This document shows, piece after piece, positions 15,806 to 24,219 of a DNA stretch of 64,000 bases; the stretch's first letter is position 1; each line of letters begins with the position of its first letter. This DNA comes from Gaetbulibacter_A sp043876815 (GTDB taxonomy: Bacteria; Bacteroidota; Bacteroidia; Flavobacteriales; Flavobacteriaceae): NCBI RefSeq assembly GCF_043876815.1, contig NZ_JBAWKA010000001.1:558001-622000 (forward strand), read 5' to 3'. Made by a program: the position numbers and the translations under genes. The notes beneath the pieces were generated by a model, which was not told the DNA's origin, did no database searches, and saw only the letters and a list, made by a program, of their open reading frames with translations.

Positions 15806-17547
15806 ATAATCAATTTCACAGACTATTAAGGCGACAGCTCAAAAAAGCACCTCCGGAACTATTAAATAATCCGGAATTTGCTGATTTTTTGGGCATGGTT
15901 GATGAAGCTTATCATAGTTATGATGCGGATGTGAGATATATCGAAAGAATTTCGGAAGAAAATTCTAAAGAACTTTTACAAGCCAATCAAAAACTAATAT
16001 TTGAGCGTGATAATACAAGAACGCAGCTCGAAAATGTCGTTTCAAATATAGGGAGTGTCATTTTTGAGACCGATCTGAAAGGTCATTTTACATTTCTAAA
16101 TGAATCATGGGCGAATCTAACTGGCCTTTCTGTAAATGAATCGCTAGGAAAACATTTTAGTACTTTCATTAATCTAAACGATATGCAAGATCGGTCCGAA
16201 GATCTTCAAATTTTGAATAAAAATGAGAGTTTCACAAAATTCAATTTTAAGCATAAGATCAATGATAAGTTGATGTGGTTTAAAGTGAAATCGAAATTGG
16301 TTTTGGACGTACAAGGAAAACCGAAAGGGTATATTGGATCTATTGTAGATATTACCAATTTGAAGGAGACTGAAATAGAACTTAAAAATGCCAATAAGGC
16401 TAAAGACGAGTTTTTGTCTACCATGTCGCATGAAATAAGAACGCCTTTAAATGCCGTTACAGGTCTTACCAATATTTTGCTTATGGAGGATTATTTACCC
16501 CAGCAATTAGAGAATTTAATGGCACTTAAATATTCAGGAGAACACCTTTTAGGCCTTATTAATGATCTGCTTGATCTTAGTAAAATTAATTCAGGTAAGG
16601 AAAAGTTAAGACAAAAGGATTTTAGTTTAAATCAGTTTATAGAAAGTATAAAATCAGATTTTCGTTTTCAGGCTGAACAAAAAGGGGTGGTGTTTAATGT
16701 CGTTAAAGAAAAGGATATCCCCGACATTCTTATTGGTGACACATTAAAGCTGAATCAAATTATCCGAAATTTATTAAGTAATTCCTTAAAATTTACCGAG
16801 AAAGGAAGCATTGTTTTTAAGATAAAAAATTTAGGAATCACTAATAATAAAATTAATTTAAGATTTAAAGTTATTGATACGGGTATTGGAATTTCAAAAG
16901 AACACCAGAAAAAAATATTTGAGAGTTTTGTTCAAGCAAATTCCGAGACCTCTTTAAAATATGGAGGAACAGGATTGGGCCTAGCAATTTGTAAAAAATT
17001 ACTAAATCTTCAGGGCAGTGATTTAAATGTAAAAAGTAAATTAAATTCAGGGTCTAGCTTCTCTTTTGACATTACATACAAAATAAGTAATTCTTTGAGC
17101 ACTTTTAAAACTGAAATGGTGAAATTAGAGCCATCTTATAAGCCTCTTGATGTTAGCGTACTTGTTGCGGAGGATAATAAAATGAATACGCTTATTTTAA
17201 AGCAATTTTTCACCAAATGGAAAGTTAATTTCATAATTGCGGAAAATGGTGAAGAAGCTATTCGATTTTTGACGGCTCCTAAAAACACTTTTGATCTTAT
17301 TTTAATGGATTTACAAATGCCCATACTTAATGGGTATGACGCCACTGAAATGATTAGAAACTTATCGGATAAATCCCTTTCCAATATTCCTATAATCGCC
17401 TTAACCGCGTTTGCCCAATCGGATATTAAGCAGAAAACAAAACGCTACAAAATGAACGGTTTTATGGGTAAACCTTTCAATCCTGAAAAATTGTATATGC
17501 TTCTCAAGTCTTATAGTGAGCAGGCTGAAAAAAGAAGTGCAATTTAA
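15799..17547 (+). CDS. PAS-containing hybrid sensor histidine kinase with receiver domain
   Basis: A 582-residue cytoplasmic kinase without membrane segments. In order: an N-terminal coiled-coil-like stretch (about 35-75), a PAS domain with its C-terminal cap (about 75-195, FETDLKGHFTFLNESWANLTG and GYIGSIVDITNLKE), the dimerisation/phosphoacceptor helix (FLSTMSHEIRTPLNA, His211), the HATPase domain (N box NLLSNSLKFTEKG, G boxes DTGIGI and GGTGLGLAI), and a receiver domain from about 450 (VLVAEDNKMN, phospho-acceptor Asp504 in LILMDLQMP). It overlaps the FIST-like gene by 7 bases, which suggests this protein feeds it a signal. No output regulator is encoded beside it. Confidence 0.92.
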   Translation: MLNNQFHRLLRRQLKKAPPELLNNPEFADFLGMVDEAYHSYDADVRYIERISEENSKELLQANQKLIFERDNTRTQLENVVSNIGSVIFETDLKGHFTFLNESWANLTGLSVNESLGKHFSTFINLNDMQDRSEDLQILNKNESFTKFNFKHKINDKLMWFKVKSKLVLDVQGKPKGYIGSIVDITNLKETEIELKNANKAKDEFLSTMSHEIRTPLNAVTGLTNILLMEDYLPQQLENLMALKYSGEHLLGLINDLLDLSKINSGKEKLRQKDFSLNQFIESIKSDFRFQAEQKGVVFNVVKEKDIPDILIGDTLKLNQIIRNLLSNSLKFTEKGSIVFKIKNLGITNNKINLRFKVIDTGIGISKEHQKKIFESFVQANSETSLKYGGTGLGLAICKKLLNLQGSDLNVKSKLNSGSSFSFDITYKISNSLSTFKTEMVKLEPSYKPLDVSVLVAEDNKMNTLILKQFFTKWKVNFIIAENGEEAIRFLTAPKNTFDLILMDLQMPILNGYDATEMIRNLSDKSLSNIPIIALTAFAQSDIKQKTKRYKMNGFMGKPFNPEKLYMLLKSYSEQAEKRSAI

Positions 17548-17612
17548 CATTAATTACAGCTTTATTTCTGAAATAAATTGTTTGATAGATACACAATATT
17601 TATATTTATCAA

Positions 17613-18311
17613 ATGACTGAAAAAGCCCCCTCGTTTTCTATAAAAAACTGGAGCCAAGCAGATCAGCCCCGAGAAAAACTACTGTATAAAGGACAAGCCG
17701 CTTTGAGTGATGCCGAGTTGGTCGCCATTTTAATTGGTTCTGGAAATCGGGATGAGAGTGCTGTGGCCCTGTGTCAACGTATTTTAAAACAAGTTGATAA
17801 TAACCTGAATGCTTTAGGAAAATTATCTATTAAGCAATTAATGACGTTTAAAGGCATTGGTGAAGCCAAGGCTATTACCATTTTAGCAGCTCTAGAATTA
17901 GGGCGCAGGAGACGTTTGGAAGATGCATTAAAACAAGCTAAAATAACCTCGAGTAAAGCGGTTTTTGAATTGATGCAACCGGTAATAGGAGAATTACAAC
18001 ACGAGGAATTTTGGATTATATATTTGAATCATTCCAATAAGGTTATACAGAAAAATCAATTGAGTAAAGGCGGTATAACAGGTACTTTGGTCGATGTAAG
18101 ACTCGTTTTAAAACAAGCCCTGGAATTAGGTGCAACAGGCTTAATTTTGTCACACAACCATCCTTCAGGAACCCTAAAACCAAGTGAAGCCGATAAAAAA
18201 ATAACAGAGAAACTAAAAACAGCAGCAAAAGTTTTGGATATAACGGTACTGGACCATCTTATTATCACAGAAAAAGCATACTTTAGTTTTGCAGACGAAA
18301 CCCTTCTTTAA
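17613..18311 (+). CDS. radC: RadC/JAB-domain protein
   Basis: A 232-residue RadC-family protein. The N-terminal helix-hairpin-helix region is seen in LSIKQLMTFKGIGEAKAITI, split across residues 68-90. The C-terminal JAB/MPN domain has the metal site pattern SHNHPSGTLKPSEAD, with a preceding conserved glutamate. The old label of DNA repair protein is not well supported, and the biochemical role of RadC remains uncertain. Its stop codon overlaps the start of the deacetylase-like gene (TAATG), so the two are co-translated. Confidence 0.92.
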   Translation: MTEKAPSFSIKNWSQADQPREKLLYKGQAALSDAELVAILIGSGNRDESAVALCQRILKQVDNNLNALGKLSIKQLMTFKGIGEAKAITILAALELGRRRRLEDALKQAKITSSKAVFELMQPVIGELQHEEFWIIYLNHSNKVIQKNQLSKGGITGTLVDVRLVLKQALELGATGLILSHNHPSGTLKPSEADKKITEKLKTAAKVLDITVLDHLIITEKAYFSFADETLL

Positions 18312-19615
18312 TGCTATTAGTTTACACGCATAACATCTCACCGCGACTCAAATATGTTTTTCGGCATATTTGTACTCGGGTATTAGGAATTAAGGTAGAT
18401 TTTACAAGTACCATTGAAAATTTTATAGCGCATAACAGCTTAAAAATGTCGTATACCAAACAACAATTGGGAAACGAATTTTTTATAAAAAGTCATGATA
18501 TTTTATTCGAACAGGGTTTGAATGATATTGAGATCCATGTGTCGGATTGGGGGCGTACCAAATGTTTTTTTTCAAATGGAGAAAAGAGTTCCTTGCCCTT
18601 CGATATTTTTGCAGCAGCCTTTTATATGTTATCGCGCTATGAAGAATATTTACCCCATGTTAAAGATGAATATGGGCGTTTTATGGCTACGGAAAGTATA
18701 GCATATAAACACGATTTTTTACGGCAGCCGGTGGTCGATATTTGGGCCTATAAGTTTAAAGAGGCTTTGCAGGCACATTTTCCTGATTATGAGTTTCCGG
18801 AACAACACTACCGCTTAAAACCAATCATAGATGTACCCGTGGCTTATACTTTTAAATTAAAGGGAATTATGCGAACGGTGGGAGGTACTATTAAAGATTT
18901 TTTTAAGTTCCGCCTCAAAGATCTGTATATGCGATATGCCGTTTTGCTTGGATTTAAACACGACCCCTACGACACCTTTAAATACATCCTGAATCGGCAA
19001 AAACTTACCAAACATAAATTCCTGTTTTTCTTTTTAATTGGCGATTACTCCACCTACGATAAAGGTATAAATCCTAATAAGCGCAATTTTGTTTCCCTAA
19101 TTAAGCACGTGGCTGATTACTGTGAAGTTGGATTAAAACCATCTTTTTTCGCTACCGAAAATGCTGAAATCCTGAAAAAGGAAAAGATACGTATGGAAGA
19201 GATTATCAATATGCCATTAAAAGCTAGCCGGCAATCATTTTCACGACTTAATTTACCCGATTCATATAGAAATTTAATTGAACTTGAAATTCAGGAAGAT
19301 TATACCATGGGCTATGTGAATCATATTGGTTTTCGTGCTGGCAGTTGTACACCCTTTTTATTTTATGATTTGGATTATGAAGTGCAAACCCCTTTAAAAA
19401 TTTGTCCATATCATTTTCTGGATTATGCTTTATTGAAGGAGCATTCGCTTCTCGATAAAAAGAAAGCGCTTAACACCATTATAGATGAGGTTAAGGCCGT
19501 TAATGGCGAATTTACCCCTATTTTTCATAATTACACATTTAGTGAAAATGAACGTTGGGTTGGTTATAAGGAGCTGTTTAACATGATATTAAACTCCGCT
19601 CAAGATGAAGATTAA
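18311..19615 (+). CDS. Polysaccharide-deacetylase-like protein with altered catalytic residues
   Basis: A 434-residue protein of the flavobacterial polysaccharide-deacetylase-like family, with an N-terminal domain (MLLVYTHNISPRLKYVF) and a C-terminal NodB-like barrel. From memory, relatives carry IDxD, GLHPS and SRQHF at the metal site. Here the matching stretches read IIDVPVAY (D174, P176), GLKPSFF (K276) and SRQSF (S309), so three expected ligands look replaced. The surrounding DYTMGYVNHIGFRAGSCTPF is well kept. It may thus bind sugar without cleaving it, or use another chemistry. It overlaps radC by 1 base (TAATG) and the HAD gene by 11 bases, forming a tight operon. No signal peptide is evident. 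Confidence 0.7.
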   Translation: MLLVYTHNISPRLKYVFRHICTRVLGIKVDFTSTIENFIAHNSLKMSYTKQQLGNEFFIKSHDILFEQGLNDIEIHVSDWGRTKCFFSNGEKSSLPFDIFAAAFYMLSRYEEYLPHVKDEYGRFMATESIAYKHDFLRQPVVDIWAYKFKEALQAHFPDYEFPEQHYRLKPIIDVPVAYTFKLKGIMRTVGGTIKDFFKFRLKDLYMRYAVLLGFKHDPYDTFKYILNRQKLTKHKFLFFFLIGDYSTYDKGINPNKRNFVSLIKHVADYCEVGLKPSFFATENAEILKKEKIRMEEIINMPLKASRQSFSRLNLPDSYRNLIELEIQEDYTMGYVNHIGFRAGSCTPFLFYDLDYEVQTPLKICPYHFLDYALLKEHSLLDKKKALNTIIDEVKAVNGEFTPIFHNYTFSENERWVGYKELFNMILNSAQDED

Positions 19616-20294
19616 CGGTATTACAGACGTGTTTTTTGATTTGGATCACACGTTGTGGGATTTCGATAAGAATTCAGCTTTGACGTTTGAAAAGATTTTT
19701 AAAAGCAATACCATCGAAGTATCTTTAAATGATTTTATTTCTGTTTATGAGCCTATTAATTTAAAATACTGGAAGTTATATCGCGAGGATAAAATTTCGA
19801 AGGCCTACCTGCGTTTTAAACGCTTAAATGATGCCTTTTTAGAGTTGGACTTGACCTTAGACCCTGAAATCATTAATACCCTTTCAGAAGATTATATAAC
19901 ACATTTAAGTAGCTTTAATCATTTATTCGACCATACCAAAGAGATCTTAACATACCTTAGCCAACAGTACAGGTTACATATCATAACAAATGGATTTCAA
20001 GAGGTGCAGCATAAAAAGTTAGCACAATCTAATATCATCCATTATTTTGAAACGGTTACCAACTCGGAAATTGCCGGTGTAAAAAAACCGCATCCCGATA
20101 TTTTCTATTACGCCTTGGAACTGGCGAAAACCAGTAAGGAAAAAAGCGTCATGATTGGTGATAATTTGGAGGCTGATGTATTGGGAGCGAAAGAAATTGG
20201 TATGGAAGCTATTTTTTTTAATATCAGGAATGAGGTAGTTAACCACCCAATTACACAGATCGATCATTTGTCTTTATTAAAAAACTATCTTTAG
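19605..20294 (+). CDS. YjjG-type HAD nucleotidase
   Basis: A 229-residue haloacid-dehalogenase-family phosphatase. Motif I is VFFDLDHTLWDF (nucleophile Asp plus acid/base Asp), motif II is HIITNGFQ, the lysine of motif III is in GVKKPHPDIF, and motif IV is MIGDNLEADVLGAKEIGM. The cap insertion and TLWDF pattern match the YjjG group, which dephosphorylates non-canonical pyrimidine nucleotides. It overlaps the end of the deacetylase-like gene by 11 bases and closes the radC operon. Nucleotide specificity is inferred from the family. Confidence 0.88.
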   Translation: MKINGITDVFFDLDHTLWDFDKNSALTFEKIFKSNTIEVSLNDFISVYEPINLKYWKLYREDKISKAYLRFKRLNDAFLELDLTLDPEIINTLSEDYITHLSSFNHLFDHTKEILTYLSQQYRLHIITNGFQEVQHKKLAQSNIIHYFETVTNSEIAGVKKPHPDIFYYALELAKTSKEKSVMIGDNLEADVLGAKEIGMEAIFFNIRNEVVNHPITQIDHLSLLKNYL

Positions 20295-20371
20295 TTAGGT
20301 TTTATAATTAAAAGGCTATAATTTTTAAAAAGGTATCCTTATCTTTAAACTTTAACTTCATAATAATACTA

Positions 20372-21190
20372 ATGAAAACCGCTTTTTTTTCTATTCTAAT
20401 AATCTGTTTTTTGGGTTTCAATGTTTTTGCTCAAACCAGCATAAATGATTATAAATATGTGATAGTTCCTAAAAAATATGATTTTTTAAAAGAACCTAAT
20501 CAGTATCAAATTAATGCTTTATCAAAATTCTTATTTGAGAAATATGGTTTTGAAGCGTATATGGAAGGCGATGAATTACCCCAAGACCTGAATTATAATC
20601 GTTGCTTGGCCTTAAATGCTGATATGTTCAAAGACAGTGGTTTATTTCGAACTAAATTAGCTTTGGTTCTAAAAAATTGTAATGGGACTGAAATTTATAA
20701 AGGACCCGATGGAGAAAGTCGTGAAAAGGATTTTAAAAGAGCATACACTGAGGCCACACGAAATGCGTTTAAACCACTCGAGCTTTTAAATTATAAATAT
20801 GAACCGGGAGGTATAGCAGCGACTAAAGCTGTATTGCCAAAACAGCAAACCAAACCACAAGAAATTCAGGAATTACCTCAAGCTGTAAAAGCAAAAATGG
20901 CAGAACAGAAAATACAGCAACAAGAAGTTAAGGAGGAAATAGTTCCTGAGGGTTCAAGCCAACAATCGGAAGAAAGTTTAGAAACATTATACGCTCAAGA
21001 AATTACTAATGGCTTTCAGTTGGTCGATAAAACCCCAAAAGTGGTGTATCGCATGTTCAATACGCAAATAGCTAATGTGTATTTAGTAGAAAACCATTCC
21101 GCTATGATCTACAAGCATAATGGCCAGTGGGTTTATGAAACTTTAGATAATGGGGTAGTGGTTCAAAAGTTTTTGATCATTAAGTTTTAG
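20372..21190 (+). CDS. Exported protein of unknown function
   Basis: A 272-residue protein with a clear signal peptide (MKTAFFSILIICFLGFNVFA, cut before Q). The mature N-terminal domain (about 25-145) contains YKYVIVPKKYDFL and a segment on residue handling (RTKLALVLKNCNGTEIY). A low-complexity Q/E/K-rich linker follows (about 160-200), then a C-terminal domain of about 65 residues that begins LYAQEITNGFQLVDKTPK. I recognise no named family; similar exported proteins are common as hypothetical proteins in Flavobacteriaceae. It ends 3 bases before the convergent rarA stop. Confidence 0.75.
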   Translation: MKTAFFSILIICFLGFNVFAQTSINDYKYVIVPKKYDFLKEPNQYQINALSKFLFEKYGFEAYMEGDELPQDLNYNRCLALNADMFKDSGLFRTKLALVLKNCNGTEIYKGPDGESREKDFKRAYTEATRNAFKPLELLNYKYEPGGIAATKAVLPKQQTKPQEIQELPQAVKAKMAEQKIQQQEVKEEIVPEGSSQQSEESLETLYAQEITNGFQLVDKTPKVVYRMFNTQIANVYLVENHSAMIYKHNGQWVYETLDNGVVVQKFLIIKF

Positions 21191-21193
21191 GCT

Positions 21194-22477
21194 CTAATAA
21201 TCATATTTTGATTTCCAACGATTTTTTAAAAAATTCCTATGGGCCTTTTCCCGTTGATTATCTCCGGGTTTATAGAAAGTTGAATCTTTTATAGCTTCCG
21301 GTAAAAACTCCTGATCTACAAAATTATTCGCATAGTCGTGGGCATACTTGTAATCGGCGCCATAACCTAACTCTTTCATAAGTTTAGTGGGGGCGTTTCT
21401 TAGGTCTAAAGGTACCTGCAGATTTCCGGTTTCTTTTACAACTTGTTGCGCGGCGCCAATAGCTTTGTAAGCAGCATTACTTTTAGGAGAACAAGCCAGA
21501 TAAATGGCACATTGGCTCAGTATAATACGCGATTCGGGATACCCAATAGTACTAACAGCCTGAAAGGTATTGTTGGCGATAACTAAGGCTGTTGGATTCG
21601 CATTACCAATATCTTCACTAGCCGAGATTAGTAAACGTCGGGCAATAAATTTCACATCCTCGCCGCCCTCGATCATTCGGGCCAGCCAATACACTGCAGC
21701 ATTTGGGTCGCTCCCGCGTATCGATTTGATAAAGGCAGAAACAATATCATAATGCTGTTCGCCGGTCTTATCATAATTTACCGTAGTATTCTGTAATTTT
21801 GTTAAAACGATTTCATCCGTAATTTCAATGGTATCGGAGTCTATGGCATTAATAACCAACTCAAACATGTTCAATAGTTTTCGGGCGTCTCCACCTGAAA
21901 GTCTCAATAATGCATTGGTTTCTTTAAGTTGAATATTTTTTTTTAAGAGGTGTTGGTCTGTTTTGATAGCACGCTTCAATAAGGTTTCCAGATCTGCTTT
22001 TTCAAAAGCATTTAAAATATAAACCTGACATCGCGATAACAAGGCCGATATCACCTCAAAACTCGGGTTTTCAGTTGTGGCACCAATCAAAGTTACCCAA
22101 CCTTTCTCTACGGCCTGTAATAACGAATCCTGTTGAGATTTACTAAACCGATGAATTTCGTCAATAAATAAAATAGGATTTTTAGTCGTAAATAAGCCCC
22201 CGCTTTGCTTCGCCTTTTCAATCACATCACGCACATCTTTCACCCCTGAATTTATGGCGCTCAATGCATAAAAAGGTCGTCCAGACTCAGTTGCAATGAT
22301 ATGGGCCAAGGTTGTTTTTCCTGTTCCCGGAGGGCCCCAAAATAGCATCGATGGTATCAATCCATGCTTTAAATGCTGGGCAAGGGCACCATTTTCGCCC
22401 ACTAGGTGCGACTGACTTACATAGTCTTCCAGGCTTTGTGGTCGTAATCGTTCGGCTAAAGGTGCATTGTCGTTCAT
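21194..22477 (-). CDS. rarA: Replication-associated recombination protein A (MgsA/RarA AAA+ ATPase)
   Basis: RarA (427 residues) is an AAA+ ATPase that acts at stalled replication forks. Seen are the N-terminal PLAERLRPQSLEDYVSQ, Walker A GPPGTGKTTLA, Walker B LFIDEIHRFSKSQQD, sensor 1 IGATTENPSFEV, and the C-terminal region with YWLARMIEGGEDVKFIARR and YGADYKYAHDY. Length and order match the bacterial family. The gene is alone on the minus strand and convergent with the exported-protein gene. A repeat-like element lies just upstream of its start. Confidence 0.95.
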   Translation of the reverse strand: MNDNAPLAERLRPQSLEDYVSQSHLVGENGALAQHLKHGLIPSMLFWGPPGTGKTTLAHIIATESGRPFYALSAINSGVKDVRDVIEKAKQSGGLFTTKNPILFIDEIHRFSKSQQDSLLQAVEKGWVTLIGATTENPSFEVISALLSRCQVYILNAFEKADLETLLKRAIKTDQHLLKKNIQLKETNALLRLSGGDARKLLNMFELVINAIDSDTIEITDEIVLTKLQNTTVNYDKTGEQHYDIVSAFIKSIRGSDPNAAVYWLARMIEGGEDVKFIARRLLISASEDIGNANPTALVIANNTFQAVSTIGYPESRIILSQCAIYLACSPKSNAAYKAIGAAQQVVKETGNLQVPLDLRNAPTKLMKELGYGADYKYAHDYANNFVDQEFLPEAIKDSTFYKPGDNQREKAHRNFLKNRWKSKYDY

Positions 22478-22510
22478 AGCTGTAAAATTAAATGAAATTA
22501 TTTAAGTTTT

Positions 22511-22585
22511 GGGCGTGCCCCTTGATAAAAATCAAGGGTCGCGCTTTCCGCACTACACGGTAGTTTGCTACAATCGCTCACGCGT
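22511..22585. repeat. Intergenic repeat-like element (GGGCGTGCCCC... type)
   Basis: A GC-richer block stands out in the AT-rich gap between the divergent rarA and rhomboid genes. It starts GGGCGTGCCCC, contains the stem CCCTTGAT/ATCAAGGG (22519-22526 with 22531-22538, loop AAAA), then GGTCGCGCTTTCCGC and TACAATCGCTCACG. I recall similar GGGCGT...GGGTCGGGCTTTCCGC...TGCAATC blocks between genes in many Bacteroidota. Only one copy is in this window, so repetition is from memory and not shown here. Confidence 0.5.
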
Positions 22586-22644
22586 ATGTATGCCAATTTA
22601 GCATCTAGCCCAAGGTTGGTTTATTATTTGCTATATTTAATTCA

Positions 22645-23385
22645 ATGAAATCAAATCCATCATTTCAATTTACAACAGGTGTCGTAGGATACCCTATATT
22701 TTTCGTTTTGCTCATTTGGGTGGTGTTCTGGTTCGAGGTACGTTTCAGTTACAATTTCAACACCTATGGAGTATATCCATTAACATTTAAAGGATTGCGC
22801 GGTATTGTTTTAAGCCCGTTTATCCATAGCAGTATGGAGCACCTGTATCACAATAGTATGCCTTTACTTATTTTAAGTATGGCACTGTTTTATTTTTATC
22901 GCGCTATAGCCTGGAAGGTGTTGCTTTTGGGGATATTAATTTCAGGATTTTTAACCTGGTGTATTTCCAGACCAGCTTATCATATCGGTGCAAGTGGTCT
23001 TATTTATGTTTTGTTTAGTTTTATTTTCTTTAAGGGGATTTTAGCTAAAAATTACAGACTTATAGCACTGTCTCTAAGTGTCATTTTTCTTTACGGAAGT
23101 ATGATCTGGTATGTTTTCCCAATGGAGGATGGTATGTCCTGGGAAGGACATTTATCAGGGTTAATCACGGGGTTGCTTTTTGCTTTTATATTCAAAAAAG
23201 AAATAGCCCGGCGGAAAACCTATGTCTGGGAGCAACCGGATTATAATGAAGATAATGATCCCTTCTTAAAACATTTTGATAAGGACGGTAACTTTATTGA
23301 AACCACGGAAACTGAAGATAAATCAGAGAATAAACCAGCTAATCGAATTGTAATAAACTACAATTACAAAAAAAAGAATGATTAG
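22645..23385 (+). CDS. Rhomboid-family intramembrane serine protease
   Basis: A 246-residue membrane protein with about six hydrophobic segments. The catalytic serine lies in HIGASGLIY (Ser117 of GASG), and the catalytic histidine is His169 in WEGHLSGLITG; both are the family signatures. A conserved histidine-rich stretch HSSMEHLYHNSMPLL lies in the second membrane segment region (about residues 62-76). The hydrophilic C-terminal tail (190-246) is rich in D, N and K. Rhomboids cut other membrane proteins inside the bilayer; the substrate is unknown. Its end overlaps the convergent rlmB stop by 4 bases. Confidence 0.9.
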   Translation: MKSNPSFQFTTGVVGYPIFFVLLIWVVFWFEVRFSYNFNTYGVYPLTFKGLRGIVLSPFIHSSMEHLYHNSMPLLILSMALFYFYRAIAWKVLLLGILISGFLTWCISRPAYHIGASGLIYVLFSFIFFKGILAKNYRLIALSLSVIFLYGSMIWYVFPMEDGMSWEGHLSGLITGLLFAFIFKKEIARRKTYVWEQPDYNEDNDPFLKHFDKDGNFIETTETEDKSENKPANRIVINYNYKKKND

Positions 23386-24116
23386 AGACGTTGCCTTAAA
23401 GCTTCATATAAAAAAGCACCACAGGCTACACTTACGTTCAGGGATTCAATTTCCCCCAAAAGGGGTAGTTTGGCTTTATCATCGACCACCTTTAAGATCG
23501 ACGGGTTAATACCCCGGCCTTCAGAACCCATAACAATAGCGGTAGGTTCCTTAAACGACACATCATATAAGGTTTGATTCGTTTTTTCAGTAGCGGCAAC
23601 AACGCGTATGCCCGAGGCCTGCATATAAAATACAGCATCCTTAATATGGTCTACTTTACAAATGGGAACTTTAAAAACGGCTCCGGCACTGGTTTTTATA
23701 GTGTCTCCATTAACAGGAGCACCACCTTTTTTCTGGATGATAACCCCATGGACACCGGTACATTCTGCGGTACGGATAATAGCCCCAAAATTTCTTACGT
23801 CACTCAATTGATCTAAAAGTAAAAATAAGGGCGTTTCACCCGACTCAATAACTTTTAGGACCAAAGATTCCATATCATGGAAAGCTACAGGAGAAATTTG
23901 GGCTACAGCACCCTGATGATTCTTTTTGGTGAGGCGATTCAGTTTTTCTACCGGAACATATGAGGTATTGATACTTTCGGTACGTAACAGTGATTCCAAT
24001 TCGTTAAAGAGTTCACCGTTTAGGCCTTTTTGAAGAAACACCTTATCGATGGTCTTACCTGATTGTACAGCTTCTATAATAGCGCGTAAACCAAAAATTT
24101 GGGTTTGATTTTCCAT
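23382..24116 (-). CDS. rlmB: 23S rRNA (guanosine-2'-O-)-methyltransferase RlmB (SpoU family)
   Basis: A 244-residue SPOUT methyltransferase. The N-terminal substrate-binding domain (IFGLRAIIEAVQSGKTIDKV in part) precedes the knotted domain, with motif 1 LLDQLSDVRNFGAIIRTAE, motif 2 IVMGSEGRGINPSIL and motif 3 SLNVSVACGAFLYEALR. It methylates the 2'-OH of a conserved guanosine in 23S rRNA (G2251 in E. coli numbering). It is the last gene before the SusCD array and lies downstream of the array terminator on the same strand. Confidence 0.93.
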   Translation of the reverse strand: MENQTQIFGLRAIIEAVQSGKTIDKVFLQKGLNGELFNELESLLRTESINTSYVPVEKLNRLTKKNHQGAVAQISPVAFHDMESLVLKVIESGETPLFLLLDQLSDVRNFGAIIRTAECTGVHGVIIQKKGGAPVNGDTIKTSAGAVFKVPICKVDHIKDAVFYMQASGIRVVAATEKTNQTLYDVSFKEPTAIVMGSEGRGINPSILKVVDDKAKLPLLGEIESLNVSVACGAFLYEALRQRL

Positions 24117-24161
24117 AGACTTTTTTAAAATGTAAAACTAATATTTATTTTATCTTGTCAT

Positions 24162-24194
24162 AAAAAAAGCCAGAGAATAATTTCTCTGGCTTTT
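24162..24194 (-). terminator. Terminator of susC/susD pair 1
   Basis: Stem AAAAGCCAGAGAA with TTCTCTGGCTTTT (24165-24177 with 24182-24194), loop TAAT. On the minus strand the hairpin is followed by a T-run (positions 24162-24168 read as T). Confidence 0.85.
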
Positions 24195-24219
24195 GATTAA
24201 TATAAGAAATGCAAACAAT

